A DNA stretch of 64,000 bases, from positions 8,122,260 to 8,186,259 of the forward strand of contig CM119267.1 of NCBI GenBank assembly GCA_051294375.1, given 5' to 3'. The translations under genes were made by a program, and so were the position numbers. Below the pieces are notes generated by a model. It did not search any database and was not told where the DNA came from. It saw nothing but the letters and a program-made list of their open reading frames with translations. Positions within the stretch are counted from its first letter, which is position 1. Every line of letters begins with the position of its first letter. The stretch is from Paraspadella gotoi. Lineage: Eukaryota; Chaetognatha. Positions 49,110 through 60,941 of this stretch are shown one piece after another.

Positions 49110-49310
49110 CTGGTCTTTAATATTTGTGCCGCTACCGTCTCCAATATATTTGTCCTTTCTTCCTCGCTGTTTATTTCCGTATTCTTAAGTTCCAAACGAA
49201 AGAAAAAACATCTTGATGATTCTTCTTTGACAAAAGCTCCAGGCTTTGCTTTGATTAAAGTGTGAAACTCGTTCTTCATCTGCCACAGCGCGAGTTGGAA
49301 TATTTGTTTT
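49110..49310 (-). CDS. Candidate orphan exon, unknown protein
   Basis: An open stretch of about 67 codons with balanced composition, unlike its surroundings. It includes KQIFQLALWQMKNEFHTLI, then KAKPGAFVKEES and CFFFRLELKN. It is bounded by a strong donor (CCAG|GTATGT at 49,109) and an acceptor-like ACTAAG at 49,311. I do not recognise the family and could not link it to a second exon nearby. The acceptor lacks a good pyrimidine tract. It may be part of a gene with long introns, or chance. Confidence 0.3.
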
Positions 49311-49565
49311 CTTAGTAATGATAAATGATTATTCCACATTCATCTATTGTTTCATTTTTTTTAAAAGAAGAGTTAATTCGATGTCTAATCTACTGTAAGT
49401 TTTCTTCTTTAATACAAAAAATACAGTATGTATTTGAAAAAAAAAATAACAGAATAATTCAAAAAATGAAATTGCCTGTCGCCTTTTTTAATCCCGTGAC
49501 GAGAGAGGGAAGCGTTTAAAATAAACCAATAGAAAAAGTGAGCGACCGAACAAGAGAAAAAAGTA

Positions 49566-49568
<3 letters not shown>

Positions 49569-49612
<44 letters not shown>
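49569..49612. repeat. (GA)n microsatellite
   Basis: Uninterrupted GA run. Confidence 0.95.
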
Positions 49613-49855
49613 GGACCTCCTTCCCTCGCGCTCGGTCGCCTGGGCAATAAAGAAAATAGAAATGGAGCAAGGCTTTCAAACGGTTCTCTTTCTTTCCCAA
49701 TTTTTTCAATTTGTTGCCATCGTCGTCTTTGTTGTCGTCGGCCTTTTCGTCCTCCTGGTCGTCGTTACCCTCGTCGTCTTGTTTTGGAGAACTGAACGGA
49801 ACGCACGTGAAATTCCTCTAATCCCTCCAAGGCTGGATGTTAGTTAATGACGTAC

Positions 49856-49857
<2 letters not shown>

Positions 49858-49911
<54 letters not shown>

Positions 49912-50054
49912 TGTTCCGCTATCCAACGTCAATTGCATAGAGAATGACTTGAAAAATGACGTCACCTGCCATTGACTGCCATTGTGCATCTGATGCGATG
50001 CAAACGCCATCTAGACTCGTATCAAAACATGGCCTCTCGCCCCTTGGCCTCCAG

Positions 50055-50089
<35 letters not shown>

Positions 50090-50090
50090 A
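49858..50090. repeat. Two (CT)n microsatellites
   Basis: CT runs at 49,858-49,908 and 50,057-50,090 separated by about 150 bases of non-repetitive DNA. Confidence 0.9.
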
Positions 50091-51208
50091 ACCCTTTTTC
50101 TCGTTCTGATCTGGAAAGCTTTGCCTCAGCCTTAGGTTTAACTCCTCTAAGGCGGTCATCGGTTATTGGTGATGAGGAAACGGGAATATTTGAGGTAACG
50201 TTTTTTCCGCAATTTTTTTTCTCGTTCTGTCAATTTGAAAGTAAACGACCTCAATGCCAGTTTTTTTTTCAGATTGCTAGTAGAAGTTAACTTTTTTTTT
50301 TTATCAAATATAAACAATTCAATAATTTAAGGTATCATGCCTTTTGCTTCTGGACAGGCTCCAGCTACGTAAAAGTCTTTCATCTCGGTTACAACATAAT
50401 AACATAACACGACCAGCAAAGTATGTCATCGTCCAAAACTACCCGCCCCCTGGAGTGGACCATCTGTCATTTAGGAATCTCTCATTTTAAAATTACCCGG
50501 CTTCATTCAATTAAAATAAAACGGCAGCTTTTTAAACTTTTTAAAAGAACGACTCCATGTTTGTTAAACTCGACGTTATCTTTCTAGCCCAACAGTAACG
50601 AAGTAAAACGAATAATTATCAGTTTATATTCTTTATTTGTAAATTATTAAACGCGAAAAATACTTCTTAAAACTCGTAGAAATTGAGTTTTCCCGGACAA
50701 GCGTTATTTCTACAACCGCAACTGATTTGAACCGTGAGTTTCGCAGAGAAGTCAAAGTAACAAAGATACTGACCGGGATAATAATCAAATTAAAAGGAAG
50801 GGCGATGCATATCTTTGTACATTGCCTTTCGTTTTTCGTTCTCCTTCGGTTTCTCTTCCTTGCTCTACACTCTTTTTCTCAATATCGTTGCACATCTTCT
50901 CCGCTTTACGGTTAACCTCTTTCTCTTCCCTTTCTCTTTTCTCACTAATCTTTTCCCTCTTTTCTCATTTGTTCTCATTTTCCGCTTTCTCGTTTTCTCC
51001 GCCTCCACTTCTCCCCGTCATTTTTCCAGGTTTAGCTCTCCTCTCGTTATCCTTTTGTTTTCTCTCCTCATTTTTTCCCCATCGTCGTCGTCGTCGTCGT
51101 CGTCGTCGCCTCAATTATTGCTGTTTGTTTTTGTAGTAATTGATGACGTCGGTGGGAGGCAAGGATTTCTCGTCCCGTCGACCTACCCGGCTACCCACGA
51201 TACTTCTT

Positions 51209-51254
<46 letters not shown>

Positions 51255-51840
51255 TGTAAATATTAAGATTGGTGCCAACAATCAATAACTAAATTGAGTG
51301 AATATTCATTATTGAATCGTTCTCATTAAAATTACAATCACGGAATTTTCGACGGAGAAGATAAGGAAGAAAATTCTCATTCTCCCACCAAAAACTATAT
51401 TCCTGAAAACATTAAACATGATAGGCTGTTTAAAGAAAATTAAATAAAATACTAAATATCAAATAATAATATTTACGCCCGAAAAACGCCACTACGCCGC
51501 CGCCGCTGAAAAATGCGGCGAAAACAGTTTCGCTCAGCGCCGACGCCCCTGTTGTCCCTTTAGAAAAAAAAGGATGTCAGCCTGTGTTTTTATTCGCTGA
51601 GTTTATCAACGCTGACGTCTGAGACAGAAGAAGTGTGAAAGGGAAAAAATAGAAGTTAAAGAAAGAAAAACAGGGAAGAGTGGAAGGAAAAAGAAAGAGT
51701 GGTAAAATGGATTAAAGAAAGAGATAGGAGACAAAGTTACGCGTAAGTAAAACAGGGAAATGGCGCAAAAAGATTAAACTGTAGAAGAGAGTTCAGGAAA
51801 AATAGAATGAAAGACATTTGATAGAGAAATGAAAAGAGTT
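50091..51840. other. Intergenic DNA
   Basis: No gene supported. A CGT tract lies at about 51,083-51,110 and a GA tract at 51,210-51,252. Confidence 0.5.
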
Positions 51841-52000
51841 AAACCCTTATCTCTCACCAAATTCCTAACCTTGTCCCTAATACCTAACACTATTCTAATT
51901 CCTAACCTTAATCCCTAACCTTAATTATTAAACTTATCCTTAAACTTTAAACCTAATCCCTAACCAATAACCAGTAACCATACCCCTATCCCTAGCCCTT
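51841..52000. repeat. Degenerate telomere-like CCCTAA/CCTAAC tract
   Basis: Repeated CCTAAC, CCCTAA and TCCTAACCTTAAT words over about 160 bases, with no perfect array. Resembles a decayed interstitial telomeric tract. Confidence 0.55.
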
Positions 52001-52226
52001 AAAATAATATAAAAAGTTACTAAATTCTTAATTTAAGCTGAAATGGGGCACTTTTGGAAATTATGGCCGAAATATACATGGAATGTAATGAGAGAGATGC
52101 ACAAAGTTAGAGAAGGTGGGGGGTGAGAAATGGAATAGTGATAGAGTGGGAAGGCAAAGGAAGATTCTTGAACAGAATTAAAATAAAGGATTACGGATCG
52201 TTCTATCTTCGTCACAAAGAGAAAAG

Positions 52227-52228
52227 GG

Positions 52229-52303
<75 letters not shown>

Positions 52304-52310
52304 AGAGGAG
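52227..52310. repeat. (GA)n microsatellite
   Basis: GA run with AAGAG interruptions. Confidence 0.9.
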
Positions 52311-52695
52311 GCGGGAAAAAATAAAAGAGTGGGAAGTGGAGAGAGAGAAATATGAAGATGCAGACTAAAATTAATACGAAAATATTCCTACAATACTAAT
52401 AATTTTTTAACATCCAGTAAATCTCCCTAAGTTTTAGATATTTAAACACAAAAACATCCGCCCTTTGTGCAGATTTCATCCTTTTGCCGATGCATTGCCG
52501 CATCTAAACCAAAAAAGAAACATCGTTTCAGTCTGTGTCCTTCTTATAACAAACGAGCAAATTTACGAACAAAACGAAGAAGACGAATGAACCAATTGCC
52601 ACTTTTAGGCGAAATTAGATTTTCTCTCTCTTCATCGCAAACGAATCTATTCATCGCGAAAATCTCAAAAAAAGGGGAAAAACAGAACGCTGACA

Positions 52696-52700
52696 GAGAG

Positions 52701-52740
<40 letters not shown>
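52696..52740. repeat. (GA)n microsatellite
   Basis: GA run ending in GGGAGAG. Confidence 0.9.
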
Positions 52741-52829
52741 CTTGAAATAGTCTCTATTTTGTGTTTATCCTCACGTATTCGGACAAAACCATCATTCTGT
52801 ATTTTTACCTTTCCGTAAATTACCTCCTA

Positions 52830-53400
52830 AAGATCCTTTTCAAACTTCGCCTTTCACCCAATGCTCCAAATGCCCCAAATGCCCCAAATGCCCCACAGCT
52901 CCTCCGACCGAATTTCGCTCATCTCGATCGACCCATTCCCAATATTTTTCGGGATCACCCAGTCGGCCTCGAGGAAAGACTAGGTCGCCTTCCGGTTCAA
53001 CGCTTCCATTTATTGAAAACCTTGGGCTTCGCCGCCGCCGCTGTAGCCGCCGCGTACGACGCCGCGGCTACCGGCAGCTGCAGCCGCTCCCATACCGTCT
53101 CGACAATATCTTCTACCTTTTGCTGTCAATTTTCGACCCAATTCTCTTTTGCGGTCCAACATCTCCGTCACTATTTTCACCGCCGCCGCCTTCACCACTC
53201 TCACATCCTCCTCGCCCGCCGCTACCGCCGCCGCTACCGCCGCCACTACCGCCCCCCTCTTCCCGCGTCCACCCTCAATATTTCGCCTGACCTTCGCGAT
53301 CGTAAGAAGAGGCGTCCAACGCATAGAAACCAAAGGAGGAAAAGAGAGACGTTGCATCTTTGGTTGTCGTTGATGGAAATCGCTAATTTCGACAGATGTC
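52830..53400. other. GC-rich island, possible coding, unassigned
   Basis: GC-rich segment in AT-rich surroundings. On the minus strand a Gly/Ser-rich frame (about 53,270-53,125), and then a frame including LVFPRGRLGDPEKYWEWVD (about 52,985-52,930), look more protein-like than their neighbours, but they lie in different frames. A 9-bp repeat (GCCCCAAAT, three full units near 52,864-52,895) keeps frame. No family was recognised and no complete gene can be built. Confidence 0.25.
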
Positions 53401-54589
53401 GACGATCCATTGGAATCGATCTTTTAAAAAAAAAAAGAATACATATATGAACGAATATTTTGTCATTACCAAGAACGAAGTTTTAACGTACATGCTTAAT
53501 AAGCATCGCTTATAGACACTGTCTTGAATGCCTAATTTGTTAATTTATAATTTTTCGGTCGTCATTCTGCCGTTGTTCTGCTGTATGGATGCATCTGTAT
53601 CATAATTTACAGATAAATAATACTTAATACATAATATTAATAATACATAATACATAAAACAAGAAATAAATGGCGGGATATATGACGGAAACCTCAGACT
53701 CTTAAATTGTTGCAAAAGCATAAACGGCTCAACAAAAAAATTAAATAACTTGAGGTCAGGGACGTGAGGCGGGGGATTCTCTTCACAATGTTTGAGGGGC
53801 CCAGATCCTTGGGTTTGGGCTAGGATAGACCCTTGGTTTAAAAAGAATTGGTTAAAACTTTTCAATTTAATTTGTTTTTATTCTTGAACTTCGGTTGAAA
53901 ATCGTTTTTCTTTCTTAGTTATGAGAACATTCTGTAACGTTTTCGGGGCACGTCATGGTACTGACCGAGTTGCCTTTCATTAAAATGTTGACGAGAAAAT
54001 TTAAAAAAAAAAGTGAAGAAAAGGAAATAAAAAAATAGATAAAATAATAAAAAACAACCCGGATTCGCTGGAATTTTTTAAAGAAAGGAAAAGAAAAAAA
54101 AGAAAGAGTGAATAGGCTAGCCCGCAAAAAAATCCGTTCCATTGTCGAAAAGAAGCCAAAAAGTGGCAATAAGATCCGCTTTTTTATGGGAAGAGTGAAG
54201 AAGGAAGGGTGAAGGAGATGAGAGGGTGAGAAGGGCAAGCGGAGGAAAGAGAAGATAAAGAAAGAGAGATAAGAGCGCGGAAAATGGCGCAAATGGGTAA
54301 CAAGGTGAGAACTGGGATTGGTCCTTGCTGTCGTTTACGCTTCTTCTGATTTTAACTAGAAATACGTAATATATACGTTTTTCAAAGTTAATACGTAGTA
54401 TCTCAAATAATCACTTCAATATACAATTTTCAAACGGTGGTATATTTCACTCTTACATGCCAAAAAAAAAAATGAAACGTAGTGGAACTACACCGGAAAG
54501 AGTCTCTAAGCATTTAGACTCCTCATCTATTCAATACAGTACAGACACTGTGGCAACAAGTTCTTAAAGCTGCCTCACTGCTGTCCGTC
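53401..54589. other. AT-rich intergenic DNA
   Basis: No gene or organised repeat is supported. Confidence 0.5.
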
Positions 54590-54720
54590 CATCAAGCCTC
54601 GTCTTCAATTGGCTCTGAGGGTCACTGAGGGTCCGCTGCCCTACGCCAGTTGGTGAGATACCCCGCGTCCCGCGGTATCACAGGCATTCCTCCCGTTGCC
54701 ATTAACCCTCCCTTTATGAA
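54590..54720 (-). mobile_element. Dispersed repeat family R1, truncated copy
   Basis: The reverse complement shares ATGCCTGTGATACC, TATCTCAC and GACCCTCAGTGAC with the first 100 bases of the copy at 42,890. The 3' half is missing. Confidence 0.6.
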
Positions 54721-55639
54721 ATACGAAATGTTCTTGCCAAATACTAAGAAGTATTTCTAAATGACTATGTCGTCGTCGTTAACGACTTCGTCGTCCTCAT
54801 CGTCGCTTTTGGGTCGCAGCCATTTCTGACGAATAAATGAGCGGTGGGCCAGAAGTGACCACCTGCGGTCAGCACCAGCTAACCATGGCGTGTGATTTGG
54901 AAGAGAAAAAGGAAAAAAGTGGCATACATGCGAAAAAGGGGGAATTTGAAAAAAGGGGAATGAATGCTGGAGGGTCGATGGATGGTGAGGAATGAGGAAA
55001 ACATGATTAGTCAATTGAATTAATTCTTTGACACAATTACATTTAATTTATTCATTCATTCGTTTGTGTCTGAGAATTGAAAGGGCCCGGCTCTCTATTG
55101 GGTTTAAAATTTCTCCGATGTATCTTTTCCTCTCTCTACTAATTACGCAGCAATAATTGTTTGGATCCCAAGATCTCAAGATTATCAGACTAATTGTAAT
55201 AAGATTTCTTTTCATTTCTACTATATCCCAATAACAGAATTTTAAAGTTTTACACATTTTTAAATAATTTTACCATTTGTCTCTCAGGTCGCGCTCTTCG
55301 TTTGTTACGTTTTGTATCGCGTCAACCTCTCATCGAGAATGAATTTTCATTACTGCGTTACCGCCAGTGAGCGTTCTGCTCGGGAGACGATTCCATTGTG
55401 TCGAGAAAAAAAACTGCGGTTCCGATCGCGAGCTCTTTATCGCAGTCACCCCGAATTTCCGTTTCCCATGTTTTTGATTTCAATGACGCCAACCTGCAGC
55501 TGAGTTCTTTTTATTTTTTTTCTTTTCACTCCAATTGGCCATCCAACCCAGTCGCCCTTTTTTTTTCACCAGCGTTTACACCCTACCCCCCCAAAAAAAA
55601 GGGTTTCGCATCTGGTGAATCGTTAAATCGGTGATCGAA
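54721..55639. other. Intergenic DNA
   Basis: No gene supported. An open frame near 55,312-55,503 has mixed composition but no recognisable domain and no convincing splice pair. Confidence 0.45.
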
Positions 55640-56620
55640 GGGAGGAATGCGATTCACAAATCACTGGGGCAACGACGACTGAGGCGAAGGAGATGACAAT
55701 TAAGGCCAAGGCGATGACGACTGAGGCAAAAGTGATGACAACTCAGGCGAATCATGACTGAGGCAAAGGCGATGACAACTGAAGTGAAGGCAATGATGAC
55801 TTAGGCGATGACGACTGGGGCGAAGGCGATGACGGCTAAGGCGAAGACGATGACGACTGAGGCTTAGGAGATGACAACTGAGGCGAAAGAGATGATGACT
55901 GAGGCAAAGGATATGACAACTGAAGAGAAGGCGATGACAACTGAGGAAATTACGATCAGGCAAGATGTTGGGATATGTAACGACGTGGCAACGGATGGCA
56001 ATGTAATCGTGGAGAATGCGGATGACAGGACGTGAGGAAATTAACGGATGATAGGATCTTCGGGTCATAAGGCGTATGATCCTGAGGTGAAGGCGAGTGA
56101 CGAGCTAGAGGAGGTATTGGGTCAAGTGAAAGGACTTGAGGTGAGAGTGGATATGATGACGAGTTACGAGTAGGCGATGGAACAGACTAAGCGAATGGTC
56201 AATTGAAGAGCAGTAGGGCTAAAGGCGATGGATGGTACTGATGGAGACGAGAGACATATTCCATTGATAAAGGCAATGATTGGCGCAAAGCTATGTAGTG
56301 CGGTAATAAACTAAGAGATGAGGCAATACAATCAGGCAAGGCTTTCCATGACTTAGCTAAAGTGATATCTATTCTGAAGGCAATTGACTGATGAAGATGA
56401 ATTATGGGACGATAATTCCGGCGGATGAGGTGACAGCGACTGCGACAGAGGCATAATACAATGACGACTGGCTAAGACGATGAATGATCAATGATGACAT
56501 ATTCGATCTGATCGCAATAACTTCGATATATCGGATGGATGGCTATTATGAACAGATAACAATATGACTAGAATAACATGTAAGAATGTATTTCTCTAAA
56601 ATTCCAATGTTAATTGTTCG
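55640..56620. repeat. 21-bp minisatellite inside a dispersed repeat, copy 1
   Basis: Tandem units close to GATGACAACTGAGGCGAAGGC, with period 21 in the first 300 bases and increasing decay later. The non-tandem tail, including TTCCATGACTTAG, GATGAGGTGACAGCGAC and TCTAAAATTCCAATGTTA, also occurs at 63,560-64,000, so the array is embedded in a larger dispersed element. One frame reads as a seven-residue repeat (MTTEAKA-like), but stops interrupt it. Confidence 0.8.
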
Positions 56621-59600
56621 AGACGAAAAAATAAATTTAGTTGTAGTCAAAATCTCGGCGGTGAAGGATTGGAATTCTGTTGCCCGCGAAGTTCGTGGTT
56701 CAGATCCACAAATTGCAAGAGTGTCGCTGTGTTCGGACGAGGGTCTCTGTTGTCCGTCTGCGGTATCAATCGAAGGAAAATCATAAGCTCAATAAGAAAT
56801 GATAAATATACGCACGATGGTCGTCCAGAGCTCTAGCGTCGTTTCGTGCCAAGTATATGCGGGGCGTAATTACAAGGATAAGAGAGGCTCTTGCTGTAGG
56901 CACATTTGTTATCTCGAATAGCGTAGCGAAGTGGCGAAATATTATACGCGGAGAACGCTCGCAAGATGGAGTAGTACCGACGACGCGAATTGCTGCATGA
57001 AGGTGAGAGAGTAGAGAAGAGTAGAGAAGAGAGAGAGATGAGAAGAAGATGAGAGAGGAGGAGAGACGTGCACGACTGACCAACGTATTATCATACCTTC
57101 GCTTGCCACAACGGCACATTGGGGTCACCGTCCCTTTAGAGGGAAGAAAAGGTGGTGAGATATAGGAAAGAGAGTTGAGATGTAGAAGATTGATGATGTA
57201 GAGAGAGAGATGAGAGGAGAGAGTAAGAGAGAGATGAGTAGAGAGAGAGAGAAGAGAGAGAGATGAAAGTGTGAGAAAATTAAGCGCGCGGGGAAAGAGA
57301 AAGTATATATGTTTGGTAGGTCTAATTACAGTGACCTATTTATAAACTGCGGAGTAATTATATTAGCTTGTGAGGCGCCGGAAAAGGATATCTGACAGTC
57401 TGTTATATTTTATTTCAGCAGCTACCTTTGGCGCGCGAGTAAGGTCATTACTGAGACGATTTCCGCACCCATAAGGAATCGGGAAGTTCGGCGATCTGTG
57501 TTCTGATATTCACACAGGGTGTGGTGGATTTCGAGATGTAGATTGAGTAATTAAGCGGGACGGGGTCCCTCATCGCTGTTAGTGGACGTGACGGTGACAG
57601 GCCCGATCTGAAGTTCGGACTTTGTGTGCTTAATCGGTACTTTGAACTTGCTCGTGTGCATCGTCTCTCAGCATTTTTGTGATTGAGCCCACACGAAACT
57701 TACGGCTGGCACGTTGGAATACACCTCTGCTCCGGGCTATGTTGTCAACACAACCCATCATGCCCTCGACGCTAATGAATGCGTGAGGATAGATCGGGTA
57801 GCGAATTAGGCAGCCCTCCTTTTAGATGTGATTCGCGCACAAGCGCGTGCATCATGTGTATCTACAAAAATTGCATTTCATGGACCTCTGAATTTTGTAT
57901 TGTGCATCCGAAGAGTTTTAAACGTAGGGAATTTACGAACGACGATCTAAGTTTCTTCTCCCAAATTCGCGTTGGGTTTTCATTTTCCGCGTTTCACGTC
58001 GTCGTCGGTTTTGTGGATCTAAAGAACTCTCTTCATCGTCGCGTCGCGCTATAAAGCTCTATTAGTACAAACGCATATTCGTACAATAGCAATATTGTTA
58101 ATTATCGGAGTGTGATGTAGCTAATTACTTCCGGGATTGTTAAAAAAGCTTTCTTACGGCCAAATTTTCTTTGAGTTCTTTCAACTCCTATTGGTTAGAT
58201 TATGTGCCAATAGTATATGAATAACTGGGCAGGATCGCGAGATGATCATAAAAGATATCATTTCGTTACGGCCGTATCTGATGAGATTAATGCGGATTAA
58301 ATAATGAATGGATTGTCGATGACACAAGATGTTCATTGTGACATTTTGGAAAAAAGAAAAGAAGAAAAAGTTGGTTAATTTACCCTGAAGACAAGACCTC
58401 TTGCAAACTCACAGGTCTGTCGTAAGACGAATGTTTCACGTCCTCTCTCCATTATTTCTTCTCCTTTATTTTCCATTTTTCACATTTTCGCCTCCATCTT
58501 GTCGTTAGAGATTGTTTTCTCTCAGCTCCTTCACTCCTTTCCTTTTTCATATCCCATCTTTGCTTCCTTTTCTAATTTCCCCGCCCTTTCTTTTCCTTCT
58601 CTGCCTTTTACTTCTGTTTATTCTTTCTATGTTTTCTCCTTAAATTCCTTGTTGTTGCTTTTCTCTTCCTCATGGTTTCATTATTCCGCCTTTCTTTCCT
58701 TCATGTATATATGTTTTCCTCATCCCTTCTTGCATTTTGGCATTTCGGCTTCATTTCCTCTGATTTGATTCTTTCCTTCACCCTCTTTTTTCCCGACCAT
58801 CGTTCCTTTTTTTCCTGCTCTTTCGTCTTCTTTCTTTCTCCTTGATTGCCTTCGTTTCGTTATCCTCTTTCATAGTAGAAGTCTCTCTTCGCTTTTTCGT
58901 CTCTTCCGCTTCGTGCTAATCTTCCTATATCGTTTCAGGTTGTGTCTGCGTTTTGGTTTGAATTTGATGGAGTATAATTTATTTGAAAACAAGCGGTCAC
59001 AGTTCTCTTCTCATCTCTCTCCTCGTTCTCTCTCTCTTCGACTCTCTCTCTCCCTCTGTCAGGTCTCTCTTATTGCTCTCTTGGCATCGGTTTCGTATTC
59101 GGTTCTCGTCTCAGGTTCTTTTCGTCTCGGTTAGATCTTCTTTCTCGTTCGTTCTCTCTCGGTCTCTATTCTGTGTCATTTGTTGCCCGCCTCTTTCAAA
59201 TAACGGCTATACAGATTTCTGCAAATTGCGCTAGTTAAGTTATTGATGATGTTGAGTCTTAGCACCTGTCATCGCTTCCGTTCTTTCTTTCCTGTTCTTT
59301 GTCCTTTTTTGTTTCATTCTCCTATGTTTTTTTTTTCCTCCATTGGTCATCTAGGTTTTTTCCTCTGTTAAGATTTTTTCCCTCCGAGTGTATAGTTTTT
59401 CATTGTGTCGCGTCGTCCGATTGTATTATTTCCCCAGGGTGGGAAATGTTTTTTTCTTTATCATTTTTTTTGTTTATTGGGCTGTAGTTAATGGCTCGCT
59501 CTGTCTTTTTATTTCTTGTTTTGGCGACGTGAGCGTTTTCCCTCTTGTGAATTTTAATCATTTGTTTATTTAGAAACCGCAATTTTAATGCGAATTCTTC

Positions 59601-60070
59601 TTGATAGCGATAAAAGGCTATCACAATTATAGAGGAAAGAAAAGAAGAGATTATAGCACCATAGGAAGAACCCGCATCTAATCACAAAACAAAACACAGG
59701 TTAACAACATTGTTGAAAAAGGGTATACTAAAAAATCATAATTTAAAATCCCAGGCGTACAATGTCAATGTACGTTGAAATATAAAGTTGTTTGTTTTAA
59801 CGTAGACCTACGTGTTCTCCATTCATACTTTAAAATTATTTTCCTGTTTTTAAAAATGTGTCTTCCTGGTATTCAAGTTCCCAAGAATACTTTTAAATTT
59901 CCTGACAGAGATGAAGGCGGCTTTTAAAAACTTTTTCCAAAATGGCGGCCGACGGTCGGCCGTGAGAACTAATAACAATAACCAAAAAAAAAAAAAGCGC
60001 CGAAGAAAAAAAAGTGAAACAAAAGACACGAACTGGAAAAGGAAAGAAAAAGCAAACTCGGTATTGTTCC
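56621..60070. other. Intergenic DNA
   Basis: GA-rich tract at 57,003-57,265 and T/C-rich sequence at 58,440-59,560. No gene is supported. A GTGGTTCAGATCCAC hairpin near 56,695 resembles a tRNA T-arm but has no matching D-arm. Confidence 0.45.
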
Positions 60071-60074
60071 TCAT

Positions 60075-60366
60075 TTGGGTTTTCCGATCGGAGATCGGAT
60101 CATGGTGGCGACCGAAGACGCGGGGCGGCGATTCGTTCCGCCGCCGATTTGCACCCCGCCGTCTCTTCTCCGCGTTACCACTCTGCTTCTCCCATCTTTT
60201 CCCTCCGTCTGCCTCCCGCGCCTTCTTTCCTCGTCTTCTCTTTCAAGCGTCAACCCCAGTCGCACAAACTTGTTCATTGAGAAACTGACGAGCGACAGAC
60301 GGACGAAATGCCTGCCTCGTCGAAGCAAGGCCGGCTGTTCCCAGACGTTTGCAAGAACAACTAATT
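60075..60366 (+). CDS. Possible 5' exon of the CUB gene
   Basis: A GC-rich open stretch ends at a strong donor, ATTG|GTGAGT (60,367). It is followed by exons of a CUB protein in the same orientation. The frame that stays open into the donor contains SKAGCSQTFARTTN. The phase does not join cleanly with the next exon, and the start is not certain. Confidence 0.3.
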
Positions 60367-60735
60367 GGTGAGTTCAAAAGTGGGCAAAGTCGTTCTTAGG
60401 AATCTATTCGTTTTAACAGATTTAGTTGGTTTTCTTTCTCTTTCGTCGCGTTATTGAGGATTTAGAAATTTATATATAGTATATATATAAAAGTCGGCAA
60501 CGATAATGGAATTTTATATCTTTAAAACAAAATTGGGACATGTTTTGACTTTGGTGTTCAAGTCTTTTCATGCATCGCAGATTCATTAAACTAACGGCAA
60601 AATTACGCTCATCGTATAGGAAAAGGATAGGAAATGAAATTAACATTTTCGTTAATGTTAATTTAGAGGTCATTTTTTAAGCAAGTCAAGGAATCAGCCG
60701 CCCCGGCTCAATGTCCGCCAATTTTTGATCAACAG

Positions 60736-60941
60736 GTGTATCGTACGAAGTGCCATTGCGAGAAGGCTACAACCTCGTTCGGGGAAGACGACACTAGACC
60801 TGCAGAAGAGGGCGGATGTCAGTTTGAGATCACCAACATCCGTGCCGGTCTCATCTGCTCGCCGGAATTTCCCCGACATGTATCCTGGGGAAAGAAAGAT
60901 TGCAAACCGTGGCAGCTTCACCGCTCATACGCCGGGCACAG
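60736..60941 (+). CDS. CUB gene exon A
   Basis: Acceptor GATCAACAG at 60,735, donor ACAG|GTGGAT at 60,942. Encodes a Cys-containing lead KCHCEK, then GGCQFEITNIRAGLICSPEFP, the start of a CUB domain. The frame shifts at the C run 60871-60874. Confidence 0.65.

Noticed and set aside
55312-55503. 63-codon frame with exon-like acceptor upstream
   Set aside because: No clear donor, no recognisable domain and no phase link to neighbours.
55640-56570. CRISPR-like repeat array
   Set aside because: Units are contiguous 21-bp tandem repeats without unique spacers, in a eukaryotic genome.
56690-56710. tRNA T-arm-like hairpin GTGGTTCAGATCCAC
   Set aside because: No A box or acceptor stem at proper spacing. 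The loop departs from the TTCRANY pattern.
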